Below are positions 39,372-48,225 of a stretch of DNA of 64,000 bases, piece by piece. Source of the stretch: Paracoccus yibinensis (GTDB lineage: Bacteria; Pseudomonadota; Alphaproteobacteria; Rhodobacterales; Rhodobacteraceae); contig NZ_JAVCWH010000007.1 of the NCBI RefSeq assembly GCF_030846195.1, forward strand, positions 97,137 through 161,136. The letters run 5' to 3'. The notes below the pieces were generated by a model. The model was not told where the DNA came from, did no database searches, and saw only the letters and a program-made list of their open reading frames with translations. Positions within the stretch are counted from its first letter, which is position 1. Each line of letters begins with the position of its first letter. The position numbers and the translations under genes are program-made.

Positions 39372-40215
39372 CTATTGGGCGGCCTGCTGGATGGCCTGCC
39401 CGGTCCGGCGGTCCCCGTCAAGCCTGTCCACCGCAAGCCCGCGCCCTGGAAGACGCGGCTGGCGTGCAGGTCGGGTTCGGTAATGGCGGACAGCGTGTCG
39501 GCGCCCAGCGGGCCCTTCGCCTTGTCGAACAGCCGGTTCGCCTGGCGCAGGCGCGCGGTCCAGCGCGTTCCTGACCGACCGGGCATCGGCAAAATGCGGC
39601 TGGTGGCTGCGCGCGGCAATGTATTCGCCCATGGCGACCCGCGCGCCGTCGTCGAGGCGAGAGTTCTGCGCGGCCAGCATCCGTTCCGCGACATGCAGCA
39701 GTTCTGGGCCCGTATGATCGGAATTCGATGTGATGGGCGATGCGCGAGCGGAAGCCAGGGTTCGAGGCGAAGAAGCGGTCCATTCGGTCGGCATAGCCCG
39801 CCATGATCACCGCCCGGTCGTCGCGCCTGCTCTCCATCACCTGGAGCAGGATCTCGATACCCTCGTTCTGCACCTCTCTGGTCTTGGGGCGGTGTGCCGA
39901 TATAGGGGCCGACCAGGTCGTCGCGCATTACCGTCACCAAATGCCCCTTGCGGACATAGCCAAAGCGGTGCAGCAGGTCGGCCATCTTCAGCGCCACCGT
40001 GGTCTTGCCTATGCCCGGGTTGCCGGTGAAGGACATGTGCAGCGCAGGCGTTTTCGTGGCCAGCCCTATCGGCGCCGCGCCCTGTCCACCAGCAGCAGGG
40101 CGGCAATCTGGCGGATAAGGGAGTTGACGGTTTCAACGCCGATCAGGGTCTTGTCCAGCTCGCGCAGCAAATCGCGCATGCCGCTGTCCCCGAAGGAGCG
40201 GGCCAGATCGACATG
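39372..40215 (-). pseudogene. cbbX: cbbX (Rubisco activase, AAA+) pseudogene
   Basis: Translated fragments in all three minus frames line up with Cbb[33 protein letters not shown], then after a frameshift [20 protein letters not shown] (Walker A), [74 protein letters not shown], and [13 protein letters not shown]. At least four single-base deletions break the frame. About 25-30 codons with the Walker B region (FIDEAYYL in intact CbbX) are missing between APKTREV and [10 protein letters not shown]. It cannot make a working Rubisco activase. The 5' end is fused to a cbbS remnant. Confidence 0.9.
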
Positions 40216-40363
40216 GATGGGGTGCGGGATTGTCCATGGAAGCAGGTCGTCGGTATGTTCCACGCATACCGCCCAGCCGTTGTGGATGGCGTTTGGCCCT
40301 GCACGCGACTGTCGTCATCTGAAGATCGGGAAGAAAGCCGAACTGCCCTTGGCGCAGTTTCAT
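40216..40363 (-). pseudogene. cbbS: cbbS (Rubisco small subunit) remnant
   Basis: The start ATGAAACTGCGCCAAGG encodes MKLRQGQFGFLPDL, the conserved beginning of form I small subunits. After a frame disruption the sequence continues HNGWAVCVEHTDD, the next conserved block of CbbS. It then fuses to the cbbX N-terminus; the remaining two thirds of the gene are gone. It lies 98 bases downstream of the cbbL remnant, the normal order. Confidence 0.85.
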
Positions 40364-40460
40364 GAGGATCTTCTGTGCGGTCGGGGACGGTGCGTGAAGG
40401 CGCTCACCCTACGGATGCCATCGAAGGTCGCGGGCTGCGTGTTCACACGCACCGCTGCGA

Positions 40461-40912
<452 letters not shown>

Positions 40913-41160
40913 TCAGGCGCGCTTGGCGCCGTCGATCAGGCGCAGGCCCCGTCCGGCTGCATTGCCAAGGCGCATCCTGCCCCTCGCGGGCATGCCATCG
41001 CAGGTTTGCCTCGCCCAGCGCATTGCGGAACAGCGCATCGGCCGGGATGTCCAGCCGCTCTTGCACGTCGCCGTCGCTGTTGGTGCCAACTTCGGCCGAC
41101 AGGCCTCCGTCGCCGCGACGGATGACCCCCGCCAGTGTCGCGCCACCGCTCCAAGGACAA
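40913..41160 (-). pseudogene. cbbF: Fructose-1,6-bisphosphatase (cbbF-like) N-terminal remnant
   Basis: The minus strand encodes ATLAGVIRRGDGGLSAEVGT, NSDGDVQERLDIPADALFRN and LGEANLRWHAREGQD, which follow the beginning of CbbF-type fructose-bisphosphatases (the VGTNxxGDxQKxLDVxAD block and the SEEQD metal-ligand region, here with AREGQD). After that the frame is lost. A different frame reads LIDGAKRA and a stop at 40,913, possibly the end of a neighbouring deleted gene such as cbbP. The start codon region is also damaged. Confidence 0.75.
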
Positions 41161-41220
41161 CATCAATGACTGGAATTGCGGCGGCAGATGGGTGGTTAAT
41201 CGATGCTGTGCGCCGTTATC

Positions 41221-41251
41221 ATCTCCTCCCTGTCGCCCGACAGGAGGAGAT
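41221..41251. repeat. Inverted repeat in the cbbR-cbbF interval
   Basis: ATCTCCTCC(C)TGTCG and CGACAGGAGGAGAT form a 14-base stem with one bulged base and a two-base loop. It lies between the divergent cbbR and cbbF remnants, where the cbb promoters would have been. No transposase or T-run is associated. It might be the end of a lost insertion or a chance regulatory palindrome. Confidence 0.5.
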
Positions 41252-41305
41252 CGACGGGCAGAGATTTTCTGGGCAATCTGATAATCTGGAAGCCGAACCG
41301 GATAG

Positions 41306-41706
41306 GAACGGCTGCGCCAGTTGCGCTACCTTCGGGCGGTAGCCGACAGCGACAGCCTGACGGGTGCGGCAGGCCTGCTGAGGCTGACCACGCCCGCGAT
41401 CCGCAGCCAGTTGCGGGGGCTGGAGGATCTGGCGGGCTGCCCCTTGGTCCAGAAGGCCGGCCACGGTGCCTTTCGCCCGACCCCTGCGGGCATGGCGCTT
41501 CTGCTGGCCGAATCGCAGGTCGCCACCGCCCTTGCTGTGCCGGATGCGACATCAGCGCCTTGCAGCAGGGCTGTGTGGGAAACGTGGTTCTGGACGTCGT
41601 TTCCCCCGGCAAGTATTTCGCGCCCGGCCTGATTGCCTGCCTGCTGCGACTTTTGCCGCAGATCGAGGCGACGCTGCGCATCGGCAACCGCGATACGCAG
41701 CTTTAG
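41306..41706 (+). pseudogene. cbbR: cbbR (LysR-family regulator) remnant
   Basis: The frame reads LRQLRYLRAVADSDSLTGAA, RLTTPAIRSQLRGLEDLAGC, VQKAGHGAFRPTPAG: the LysR helix-turn-helix of a CbbR-like protein. After a frameshift near 41,540 the effector domain resumes as CDISALQQGCVGNVVLDVVS, PGKYFAPGLIACLLRLLPQI, EATLRIGNRDTQL and stop. It lacks a usable start codon and the last half of the protein. It is divergent from the cbbF remnant, the classic cbbR position, and its stop overlaps the flgD stop on the opposite strand. Confidence 0.85.
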
Positions 41707-42368
41707 TCCGTGCCGCGCAGCGCCTCGATATCGCTGGCAAGCGCCGACCCGCCGCCCTCGAAAATCAGTTCGATGCCTCGGTTGCCAAGTTCCGCCTCGG
41801 CCACGCGAACATAGGCGCCAACCGCATCCTCCGAGATCACCTCGCCCGCGCGGCTGCTTTCGACCACAAAGGAATAGCGTCCGTCGGCCAGCTTTTCGCC
41901 CATCTCGTCGCGGCCAAACCAGTCGATCTGCCCCTCGCCCGGTCCGATTTCCTCGCGCGAAACCTCGGACCCCGATTCGTTCAACACGACAAGCGTCACG
42001 CTGTCGGCCCTGCTGTCGGGCGCGATGTCCAGCGTCAGTGCCTTGTCCCCGAACCAGACGGGCTCGGTGGTGCGCACCTCCCTCCCGATCCAATCCGCCA
42101 GCTGCCCCAGGCTGCCGCCCGATTGCATCAGCATCATTTCCAGAAGCTTGTTGGTCTGCGCCTGCTGCTCGACACCCGAGAATGTCGCAAGCTGGACCGC
42201 AAAGTCGCTGCCCTCCATCGGGTTCAGCGGATCCTGGTTCTTCAGCTGGGTGGTCAGCATTCTCAGGAAAGTGTCGAAATTCGTCGATCCGGCTGCTGTG
42301 GCGCCTGCCGTCACTGGTGTGGCAGCCCCGGACGAGGCGATCGTGCTGGCGGTGATTGCGGAAACCAA
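41703..42368 (-). CDS. flgD: Flagellar hook assembly scaffold FlgD
   Basis: FlgD caps the growing hook. The 221-residue product has the conserved FlgD N-terminal block FLRMLTTQLKNQDPLNPMEG (about 34-53) followed by SDFAVQLATFSGVEQQ, then a beta-rich FlgD/FLgD-Ig-like region. The start is TTG at 42,368, supported by AAAGGAG seven bases upstream; no ATG is available between it and the fliK stop. It is the downstream partner of fliK, 12 bases away. Its stop overlaps the cbbR remnant by 4 bases. Confidence 0.92.
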   Translation of the reverse strand: MVSAITASTIASSGAATPVTAGATAAGSTNFDTFLRMLTTQLKNQDPLNPMEGSDFAVQLATFSGVEQQAQTNKLLEMMLMQSGGSLGQLADWIGREVRTTEPVWFGDKALTLDIAPDSRADSVTLVVLNESGSEVSREEIGPGEGQIDWFGRDEMGEKLADGRYSFVVESSRAGEVISEDAVGAYVRVAEAELGNRGIELIFEGGGSALASDIEALRGTD

Positions 42369-42380
42369 GCGATTCTCCTT

Positions 42381-43295
42381 TCAGATGCGAATGTCCAGCC
42401 GGGCCGGAATCACCAAAGGCGTCCAGGCCAGGGGGACAGAAACCGATTCGGGCATGTCGAATCCTTGCTGAAGCGCGTCGGGCAGGGATTGCCTGCCCCC
42501 CGATCCGCCCGAACCGTTGCCCTGGAATTCGAAGGACGCACCGGCCATCCCGGCATCACCGAAACATTCCTGCAGGAACGAGGCATTGCGGCGCAGTTGA
42601 TCAAGCACTTCGGGCCGTTCGGCCCAGATCAGCACTTGCGGATTGTGTTCGGGTCCGGACATGACCATGCGGATCCGGCCCAGCTCCTCGGGCGCCAGGA
42701 CCACCTCGATCCGATCCTCGCGTGCCGTCACCACGGCCTCGGCAATCTGCTGCGAAATGGAGGCGACAGGAATTTTCGGCGGCGAAGGATGCGACGGAGC
42801 GGGCGCGCCTTCTTTCCCTCCGACCATCGCAGGCGGCGGCGAATCGGCCAAGAGAACATCGACGAAAGAGGCGTCAGCCAATGCAGCACCGAGCGGGGAG
42901 GCCCCACCATCGGCCTGCACCACCGCCTCGGGGGCCGACAAGGATTCCGGGGAGGCGTCGGCAAGGATTTGCACATCCCGTGCGCGAATGTCGGGCGCCT
43001 TCTGCGCAGAAACAGTCGTCTCGGCTTCGGCCGGCGGGGCTTCTCGCAGGGCGCTCGTGATTCCCGACAAATCCTCTATCAGCATCTGCAGCAGGTCCTG
43101 CGGCGGCATGTCGGCCGGCGATGCATCCGCGGCCTCCGTATCGGCGGCAAGCTCCTCCAGCGGGGCTTCATCGACTGTAAAGGCGGCTTCTGACGAAAGC
43201 TCTCCCTCGATCTGGGCTTCGACGGGCGCGGCAGATGCCGCAGGCGCGGCGATCGGAAGGATCGCAGCGACGGGTAAAATGGAACACTCGGACAT
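42381..43295 (-). CDS. fliK: Flagellar hook-length control protein FliK
   Basis: The 304-residue product fits FliK. A long, acidic, Ala/Pro/Glu-rich, low-complexity N-terminal part (about 1-190) acts as the ruler, and a C-terminal Flg_hook domain (about 190-265) has the signature LAPEELGRIRMVMSGPE. FliK sets hook length and switches export to filament proteins. It diverges from the flgJ-like gene across a 105-base gap that should hold both promoters. Confidence 0.88.
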   Translation of the reverse strand: MSECSILPVAAILPIAAPAASAAPVEAQIEGELSSEAAFTVDEAPLEELAADTEAADASPADMPPQDLLQMLIEDLSGITSALREAPPAEAETTVSAQKAPDIRARDVQILADASPESLSAPEAVVQADGGASPLGAALADASFVDVLLADSPPPAMVGGKEGAPAPSHPSPPKIPVASISQQIAEAVVTAREDRIEVVLAPEELGRIRMVMSGPEHNPQVLIWAERPEVLDQLRRNASFLQECFGDAGMAGASFEFQGNGSGGSGGRQSLPDALQQGFDMPESVSVPLAWTPLVIPARLDIRI

Positions 43296-43400
43296 GGGTT
43301 GATCCCTGAACTGACCTTCCCAGGGATAAGGCCGAGTCCTTACGATTTATTTACTGCAAGAGGCTAGTCCTGAAAAATATCCGCAATCAGGAAGCTTCAC

Positions 43401-43640
43401 ATGCAGGTAAACCAGGCTTTGACATCCCCGTTCCCCGTGCCGACACAGCGCCCGCCATCGGAACAGCTGGAACAGGCTTTTCTCGAGGAAATGCTGAAAT
43501 ACTGTGGCCCGAAATCCAATACTGGCGCATTTGGCGGGGGAATCGGCGAGGATCAGTTTTCCAGCTTCCTGATCCAGGAACAGGCGGCCGTCCTGGCCAA
43601 ACAGCTTGATTTCGGCTTTGCAAGGGAATTGGCACAATGA
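43401..43640 (+). CDS. Rod-binding protein, FlgJ N-terminal type
   Basis: The 79-residue product equals the rod-binding domain of FlgJ without a muramidase domain. LEQAFLEEMLKYCGP and GAFGGGIGEDQFSSFLIQEQ are the conserved blocks. In alphaproteobacteria this stand-alone form is common and works as a rod-assembly chaperone in the periplasm. It overlaps the next gene by 4 bases (ATGA), so the two are coupled. Confidence 0.85.
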   Translation: MQVNQALTSPFPVPTQRPPSEQLEQAFLEEMLKYCGPKSNTGAFGGGIGEDQFSSFLIQEQAAVLAKQLDFGFARELAQ

Positions 43641-43954
43641 AGCCCAAGCATCGCCAGCTTCTGGACGGGGTGGAGCAGGCCATCATCCAGGGCAACGGGG
43701 CGCTGGCGCTTGACCGAATCGAAGCGCTTGCCCGGCAATTCGAACGCGATGGCCTGGACAGCGCGTCGAAAGCAAGGATCGAACAAACCTTGCAGCACTT
43801 GCTGCGCCTGGCCGAGGCTTCGGCGCGCGGCACGCAGCGGGCAATCGACCAGATCCGGGATATCGTGAAAAATGCCCGCAGCCTGCAAACCTATGACCAC
43901 ACTGGTCAGCGCCACAACACGCCGACCCGGGCCATCCTGGCCCAAAGGTTTTAA
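43637..43954 (+). CDS. Small helical protein, FlgN-like export chaperone (tentative)
   Basis: The 105-residue product is entirely helix-forming. It has HRQLLDGVEQAIIQGNGALA at the start and a C-terminal stretch RGTQRAIDQIRDIVKNARSL followed by QTYDHTGQR. The end, with a helix leading into YDxxG, resembles the FlgN/type III chaperone family that escorts hook-filament junction proteins. That assignment rests on pattern and context, not on strong identity. It overlaps the rod-binding gene and precedes flagellin. Confidence 0.5.
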   Translation: MKPKHRQLLDGVEQAIIQGNGALALDRIEALARQFERDGLDSASKARIEQTLQHLLRLAEASARGTQRAIDQIRDIVKNARSLQTYDHTGQRHNTPTRAILAQRF

Positions 43955-44093
43955 GTAAAATCCTTCGTTTTCAACCTTTGAGAGAGTGGGGCAAATTCAC
44001 TATCCATCAATCACCGGCTGCTAGCAATGCGGTCATGCCCAAAGCGGCACAGGGATAAACGCCCAAGGTCAGAAGGCCAATCGTCGAAACCAA

Positions 44094-44108
44094 GGATGCA
44101 AAGCATCC
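44094..44108 (+). promoter_or_regulatory. Hairpin in the flagellin mRNA leader
   Basis: The perfect stem GGATGC-AAA-GCATCC lies 18 bases before the flagellin ATG, next to GAGGATAAC. FlbT of Caulobacter acts on the flagellin mRNA 5' leader, and flbT is encoded just downstream, so this hairpin is a reasonable site of such control. The rest of 43,955-44,126 shows no gene. Confidence 0.45.
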
Positions 44109-44126
44109 CTTATATCTGAGGATAAC

Positions 44127-44930
44127 ATGTCCAGTATTCTGACCAACAACGGCGCCATCGTTGCACTGCAGACCCTGAAGAACGTGAACGGCAACCTGAA
44201 CAAGGCGCAGTCGGAAATTGCGACCGGCCTTCGCGTCGCAACCGCCAAGGACAACAGTTCGGCTTGGGCCATTGCCTCGACGATGAATTCCGACATTCAG
44301 TCCATGAAGACGCTCAGCAACTCTCTGACCTCGGCCGGTGCCATGGTCAGCACCGCCCGCGATGCGGCCGAGCAGATCAGCGAGAAGCTGAAAGAGATCC
44401 AGACGAAGATCGTTCAAGCAGAAAACCCTGATGCCGACACCGCCAAGCTGCAGGCTGAGGTGACTGCGCTGACCGACACGATCGTGTCGATCGCGACAAG
44501 CGCGCAGTACAACGGCATCAACCTGACAAGCGCCGCTGCAACGGACCAGAACGTCACGGTGTCCATCCAGCGCGACGACGCCGGCGCTTTGACAGCAGAG
44601 GAACTTACGGTAACCGCCTTTGACCTGGAAGCCTTGGGCGCTGCCCTGACGGTAGGCACGGCGACGCTCGATGATATCGATACTCTGCTGGATACGGCCA
44701 ACGAGGCAGCCGCGTCTTTTGGTGCTGCTCAGGCTCGAATCGAGGCTCAGGCCGGCTTTCTCAACAAACAAGCCGACTCACTGAAGATGGGCGTCAGCGC
44801 GCTTGTTGATGCCGACATGGAGGAGGCCTCGGCCCGCCTGCAGGCGCTGCAAACCCAGCAGCAGCTGGGCATCCAGGCCCTGTCGATCGCCAACCAGGCG
44901 CCCTCGGCCGTCCTGAGCCTGTTCCGCTGA
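44127..44930 (+). CDS. Flagellin
   Basis: The 267-residue product is a short flagellin, essentially the D0/D1 helical domains with almost no variable centre. The N-terminal MSSILTNNGAIVALQTLKNV and IATGLRVATAKDNSSAWAIA and the C-terminal ASARLQALQTQQQLGIQALS, IANQAPSAVLSLFR are conserved. No signal peptide is expected, as flagellins exit by the flagellar type III system. The flaF and flbT regulators follow after a hairpin. Confidence 0.96.
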   Translation: MSSILTNNGAIVALQTLKNVNGNLNKAQSEIATGLRVATAKDNSSAWAIASTMNSDIQSMKTLSNSLTSAGAMVSTARDAAEQISEKLKEIQTKIVQAENPDADTAKLQAEVTALTDTIVSIATSAQYNGINLTSAAATDQNVTVSIQRDDAGALTAEELTVTAFDLEALGAALTVGTATLDDIDTLLDTANEAAASFGAAQARIEAQAGFLNKQADSLKMGVSALVDADMEEASARLQALQTQQQLGIQALSIANQAPSAVLSLFR

Positions 44931-44941
44931 TGATCTTTGGC

Positions 44942-44973
44942 GGAGTGGGGGGGCATAATTGGCCCTCCACTCC
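44942..44973 (+). terminator. Hairpin after flagellin
   Basis: GGAGTGGGGGG pairs with CCCTCCACTCC (11 pairs with one G-T) starting 12 bases after the flagellin stop. There is only a weak T-run downstream (GTTTTC), so it could terminate partly and also protect the flagellin mRNA end. Confidence 0.55.
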
Positions 44974-45010
44974 CCGCCCTCACCATGTTTTCTGGTAGAA
45001 ATCGGGATTG

Positions 45011-45385
45011 ATGACCTTGAACGCGGTTACGCCAATGCAAGCCCATGTCGGTTATGCCTCGAACGCCGTTCGGACTGACAAGGACAACGAATACACGATT
45101 TTCGCGCGTATCACGCACATGCTGCGTCGCGCGCGGGAAGATGTGCCCACGCCCGAGCGGTTGATGGCCGTCCACAAGAACAACGATCTGTGGACGATCC
45201 TTGCGGCAGACCTTTCGCATCCTGGAAACTCTCTTCCAGATCGGTTGAAGGCTGACCTCTTGTCGTTGGCCATCTTCAGCATCCGTCACGGCCATGCCGT
45301 CATGAGCGGAAGTGCCACAGTCGATCCGCTGATCGACATCAACATGGCCATGATGCGCGGCCTGCGCCAGGAGGCACCGGCATGA
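45011..45385 (+). CDS. flaF: Flagellar biosynthesis regulator FlaF
   Basis: The 124-residue product matches FlaF, which in Caulobacter and relatives is needed for flagellin production and secretion. The C-terminal half has ILAADLSHPGNSLPDRLKAD and LLSLAIFSIRHGHAVM, typical of the family. The ATG at 45,011 is used; a TTG one codon upstream is an alternative. It overlaps flbT by 4 bases (ATGA). Confidence 0.9.
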   Translation: MTLNAVTPMQAHVGYASNAVRTDKDNEYTIFARITHMLRRAREDVPTPERLMAVHKNNDLWTILAADLSHPGNSLPDRLKADLLSLAIFSIRHGHAVMSGSATVDPLIDINMAMMRGLRQEAPA

Positions 45386-45786
45386 GCGGCCTTGTCCTGA
45401 AGCTTGCCCCGAACGAACGGGTGCTGATCAACGGTGCCGTCATCGAAAACGGCGACCGCCGGTCCAAGATCGCGATCCGCACGCCGAATGCGCATGTTCT
45501 TCGTCTGAAGGACGCCATTCATCCCGACCGCGCCAATACCCCTGTCGGCCGGGCATGCTACATCGCGCAACTGATCCTGTCGGGCGACGCCGAACCGGCC
45601 GAAGGCAAGCGCCAATTGCTTTTGGCGGTCACGCAGCTTGCCTTGGTCTTCGACGATGACAACAGCCAAGCCATCCTGCACGAGGCGCGGGCCAGCATCG
45701 AAGCCGGCGCCATCTATCCGGCCCTGCGCCGGTTGCGTGATCTGTTGCCCCAGGAAGACCGCCTTATTCAGATCCGCCGCCAGTGA
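45382..45786 (+). CDS. flbT: Flagellin mRNA regulator FlbT
   Basis: The 134-residue product matches FlbT, a post-transcriptional repressor of flagellin translation that works with FlaF. Conserved parts are LKLAPNERVLINGAVIENGD near the N-terminus and RACYIAQLILSGD in the centre. It is translated with flaF through the overlapping ATGA. Its target leader may be the hairpin upstream of the flagellin start. Confidence 0.93.
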   Translation: MSGLVLKLAPNERVLINGAVIENGDRRSKIAIRTPNAHVLRLKDAIHPDRANTPVGRACYIAQLILSGDAEPAEGKRQLLLAVTQLALVFDDDNSQAILHEARASIEAGAIYPALRRLRDLLPQEDRLIQIRRQ

Positions 45787-45793
45787 GGGTGCC

Positions 45794-46564
45794 ATGACTG
45801 CGATCACTGTGGGATTGGGCGGCCTGGCAGGGTGGCGGGTTCTGCAAAGGATGGAAAGCCGACAGGTCGAGGCAACGGCCAAGGATCCCGTGGTCCAGCG
45901 CGCTGCCGCGTATTTCAAGGGCAACCTGTCCACCACGACCACGGCGGACGATCTAGTCGGTGATTACAAGATGTTGCAGGTGGCGCTTGGCGCCTTTGGC
46001 CTGGACACCGACATCGCCAACAAGGCCTTCATCCGCAAGGTTCTTGAATCGGATCTGGGTGATCGCTCTTCTCTGGCCAACAGGCTGGGCGACAAGCGTT
46101 ATTTAAGATTTGCCGAGGCCTTCGGGAATATCGGCGACGCTGCGGCGACCGGCCAGACGATCACGGACGCCTATGTCCAACGGCAGTTCGAAAAACGTGT
46201 CGGCGAAGGGAACGAAAGCTATCGCCTGGCCCTGAATGCGCGCAACGAAATGAAGGCCTTTGCCACGCGCACCTCCAGCGATAAGACGATGTGGTACGAA
46301 GTCATGGGCAGCAAGGCGCTGCGAACGGTTTTCGAAGGCGCCTTAGGGATGAACAGTTCGATCGCCAACCTGCCCGTCGACCGGCAGTTGGAATTGTTCA
46401 TGTCCGCGTCCGAACGTGTGCTTGGCAGCAGCAGCTTTTCCGAAATCGGCACCAGCGAAAAGATCGACAAGCTGGTTACACGCTATCTTGCGCTGTCGCA
46501 GGTCCAGACCAATACGACCAGCAGCCGTTATACCGCAGCTCTCAACCTGCTGTCGCAGCGATGA
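45794..46564 (+). CDS. DUF1217 flagellar-associated protein
   Basis: The 256-residue product belongs to DUF1217, found in alphaproteobacterial flagellar clusters. Typical parts are AYFKGNLSTTTTADDLVGDY, ALGAFGLDTDIANKAFIRKV, LESDLGDRSSLANRLGDKRY and a tail of Ser/Thr/Ala resembling secreted flagellar proteins. The role is unknown. It follows flbT after 7 bases. It is the last flagellar gene before the transposase debris. Confidence 0.8.
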   Translation: MTAITVGLGGLAGWRVLQRMESRQVEATAKDPVVQRAAAYFKGNLSTTTTADDLVGDYKMLQVALGAFGLDTDIANKAFIRKVLESDLGDRSSLANRLGDKRYLRFAEAFGNIGDAAATGQTITDAYVQRQFEKRVGEGNESYRLALNARNEMKAFATRTSSDKTMWYEVMGSKALRTVFEGALGMNSSIANLPVDRQLELFMSASERVLGSSSFSEIGTSEKIDKLVTRYLALSQVQTNTTSSRYTAALNLLSQR

Positions 46565-46754
46565 CGGGATAGAGGGTTGAGGCAAGGACAAGGAAGGACA
46601 GACTGGTCGGGACAGTGCACCGGTGCTTCGATGCTTGCTGCTGATCCGCTATGATCAGACAATGCATGATTGCTCCAGCCAACGCATCAGGTTCTTCGAG
46701 CCTGAAGGGGCAACGGTCGTCCTCGCCGCTTTAGGCGGGGTGCGTCCTTGGAGT

Positions 46755-47356
46755 TTACGCGGCCATTCTCAGCTTCATGGCAGGGGGTAATCCCGCCGAT
46801 GCCCATTTTGGGGCGTTCGTTGTTGCAGGTCCACAGTCATTCGGTGGCGATCTGCTGCACCTCCTCGATGGTTTCAAAGAGGTGGAGGTTCAGCCATTCA
46901 TGACGGAGCGTCCGGTTCTATCCGTTCGACGCAGGCGTCTTGCCATGGCTGCCGGGCTGGATGCAGGTCAGGGTGATGCCCTGCTTCTCGGCCCAGGTCG
47001 TCAGCGTCGAACTGCCATATTCCGGCCTGTTGTCGGCCCTGATCGCCAGAGGCTTGCCGCGCCATTCGGTGATCTGGACGACCCGTTCGACCGGCAGCGA
47101 GAAATCCACTTTGGTCCCCAGTTCTTCGCGGTTGAAGTCATCCAGCACGTTCAGAAGTCGGACCTGCCGTCCGTCGGCCAGGCGATCGGCCATGAGCCGA
47201 AGATCCGCGAAGCAAGTTGCATGGACCAGGTGATGTTCGGCGCTTTCGGCCTAGACAATGCTTCCGGCTTCTCGCGTTTCAGCCGTTGTCGCGGTTTGAT
47301 CCGCAGGTTCAGGTCCAGCGCGCAACAGATCCGGCGCACGCGCTTCGTCTCATCGG
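46755..47356 (-). pseudogene. IS3-family transposase (orfB) remnant
   Basis: Minus-strand fragments match the IS3-type DDE integrase: [81 protein letters not shown] (second Asp of the DDE set, here DNRPEY), [15 protein letters not shown], then HEWLNLHLFETIEEVQQIAT and the C-terminus MKLRMAA with TAA at 46,755. An in-frame stop (TGA for the conserved Trp), several frameshifts and loss of the start region show it is dead. OrfA was not found. Bases 46,565-46,754 hold no gene. Confidence 0.85.
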
Positions 47357-47592
47357 GCAAGACCGTTTCCGGGTCATCTTCGTCACGGTGCCTCCATTGC
47401 GTTGTCGTCTTCTATGTCAACTGTTCAGGCCTGCCTCACAATGGCGCCATGCTTGAAGGTCTCTCGATGTGATACACGCTGTCAGCGCCAGTCCTAAGAC
47501 GTGCAGCAAAGCGAGTCTCGAGATCACTTTGGCCAGATCCGGGGATATGCCTGGCATTCCTTGGTCCTGAATTATGCTGCGAGGCTCCGGTT

Positions 47593-48225
47593 TTAGAACA
47601 TCGAATTCGTTTTCCGTATTGTCAGCAGCTTGCGTGCCAGCGCAACACGGGCCTTCCCGCTTTCGGAGTGGGCGCTCAGCCGCAGCCCCCATTGCCTCAA
47701 CGCGATCAAAGGCAATGTCCGATACAGGATCGCCGTCGCTGCCTCGAACAAAAGTTTGCGGGTCAACCGATCTCCTGCCTTGGAGAGGCGGCCGCCGATG
47801 TTCACGTCACCCGGCTGATATCGCTTCGGCGTCAGCCCAGGATAGGCGCCGACATCGCAGGCGGTTTGGAACCGGGCCGGGTCGTCGACAGTCGTCACAA
47901 AGGCGATCACTGTAGCAGTGCCGACACCAGGGGCGCTTGAGACAATCCGGCAGGCCGCGTCTTCCCGTGCGAAGCGGGCAAGTTGCCGGTCAGGCGCACC
48001 GCAGATCCTTGAGGCGGGACAGCACCGCCAGCAGCCTTTCGAACAGATCGCGCAGGGCAACATCATCTGGCACGCCCGACGAACGGACCGGTCGAAGGCC
48101 TGCCCTTTGCCCTCCGCCAATGTCGGACCGAATGTCTTGGCCAGACCGGGGCTCTGGCTGATCATCGTCGTGCACATCCGAACGATGCACTCGCGTGCCG
48201 TCAGCACTGCACGCATACCCCAAAA
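47593..48225 (-). pseudogene. IS110-family transposase remnant
   Basis: Fragments match IS110 transposase: IVRMCTTMISQSPGLAKTFG, LAEGKGQAFDRSVRR, DVALRDLFERLLAVLSRLKD (in a second frame), DRQLARFAREDAACRI, SAPGVGTATVIAFVTTVDDP, DVGAYPGLTPKRYQPGDVNI, GGRLSKAGDRLTRKLLFEAA and SGKARVALARKLL. The N-terminal DEDD catalytic region is missing, the middle is frameshifted, and the C-terminus is cut short. The intervals 47,357-47,592 and 48,226-48,382 show no recognisable gene or clear terminal repeats. Confidence 0.85.

Noticed and set aside
39400..40036. Long fused open frame continuing upstream of rpe
   Set aside because: It reads through cbbX debris; only the part from 39,361 matches rpe.
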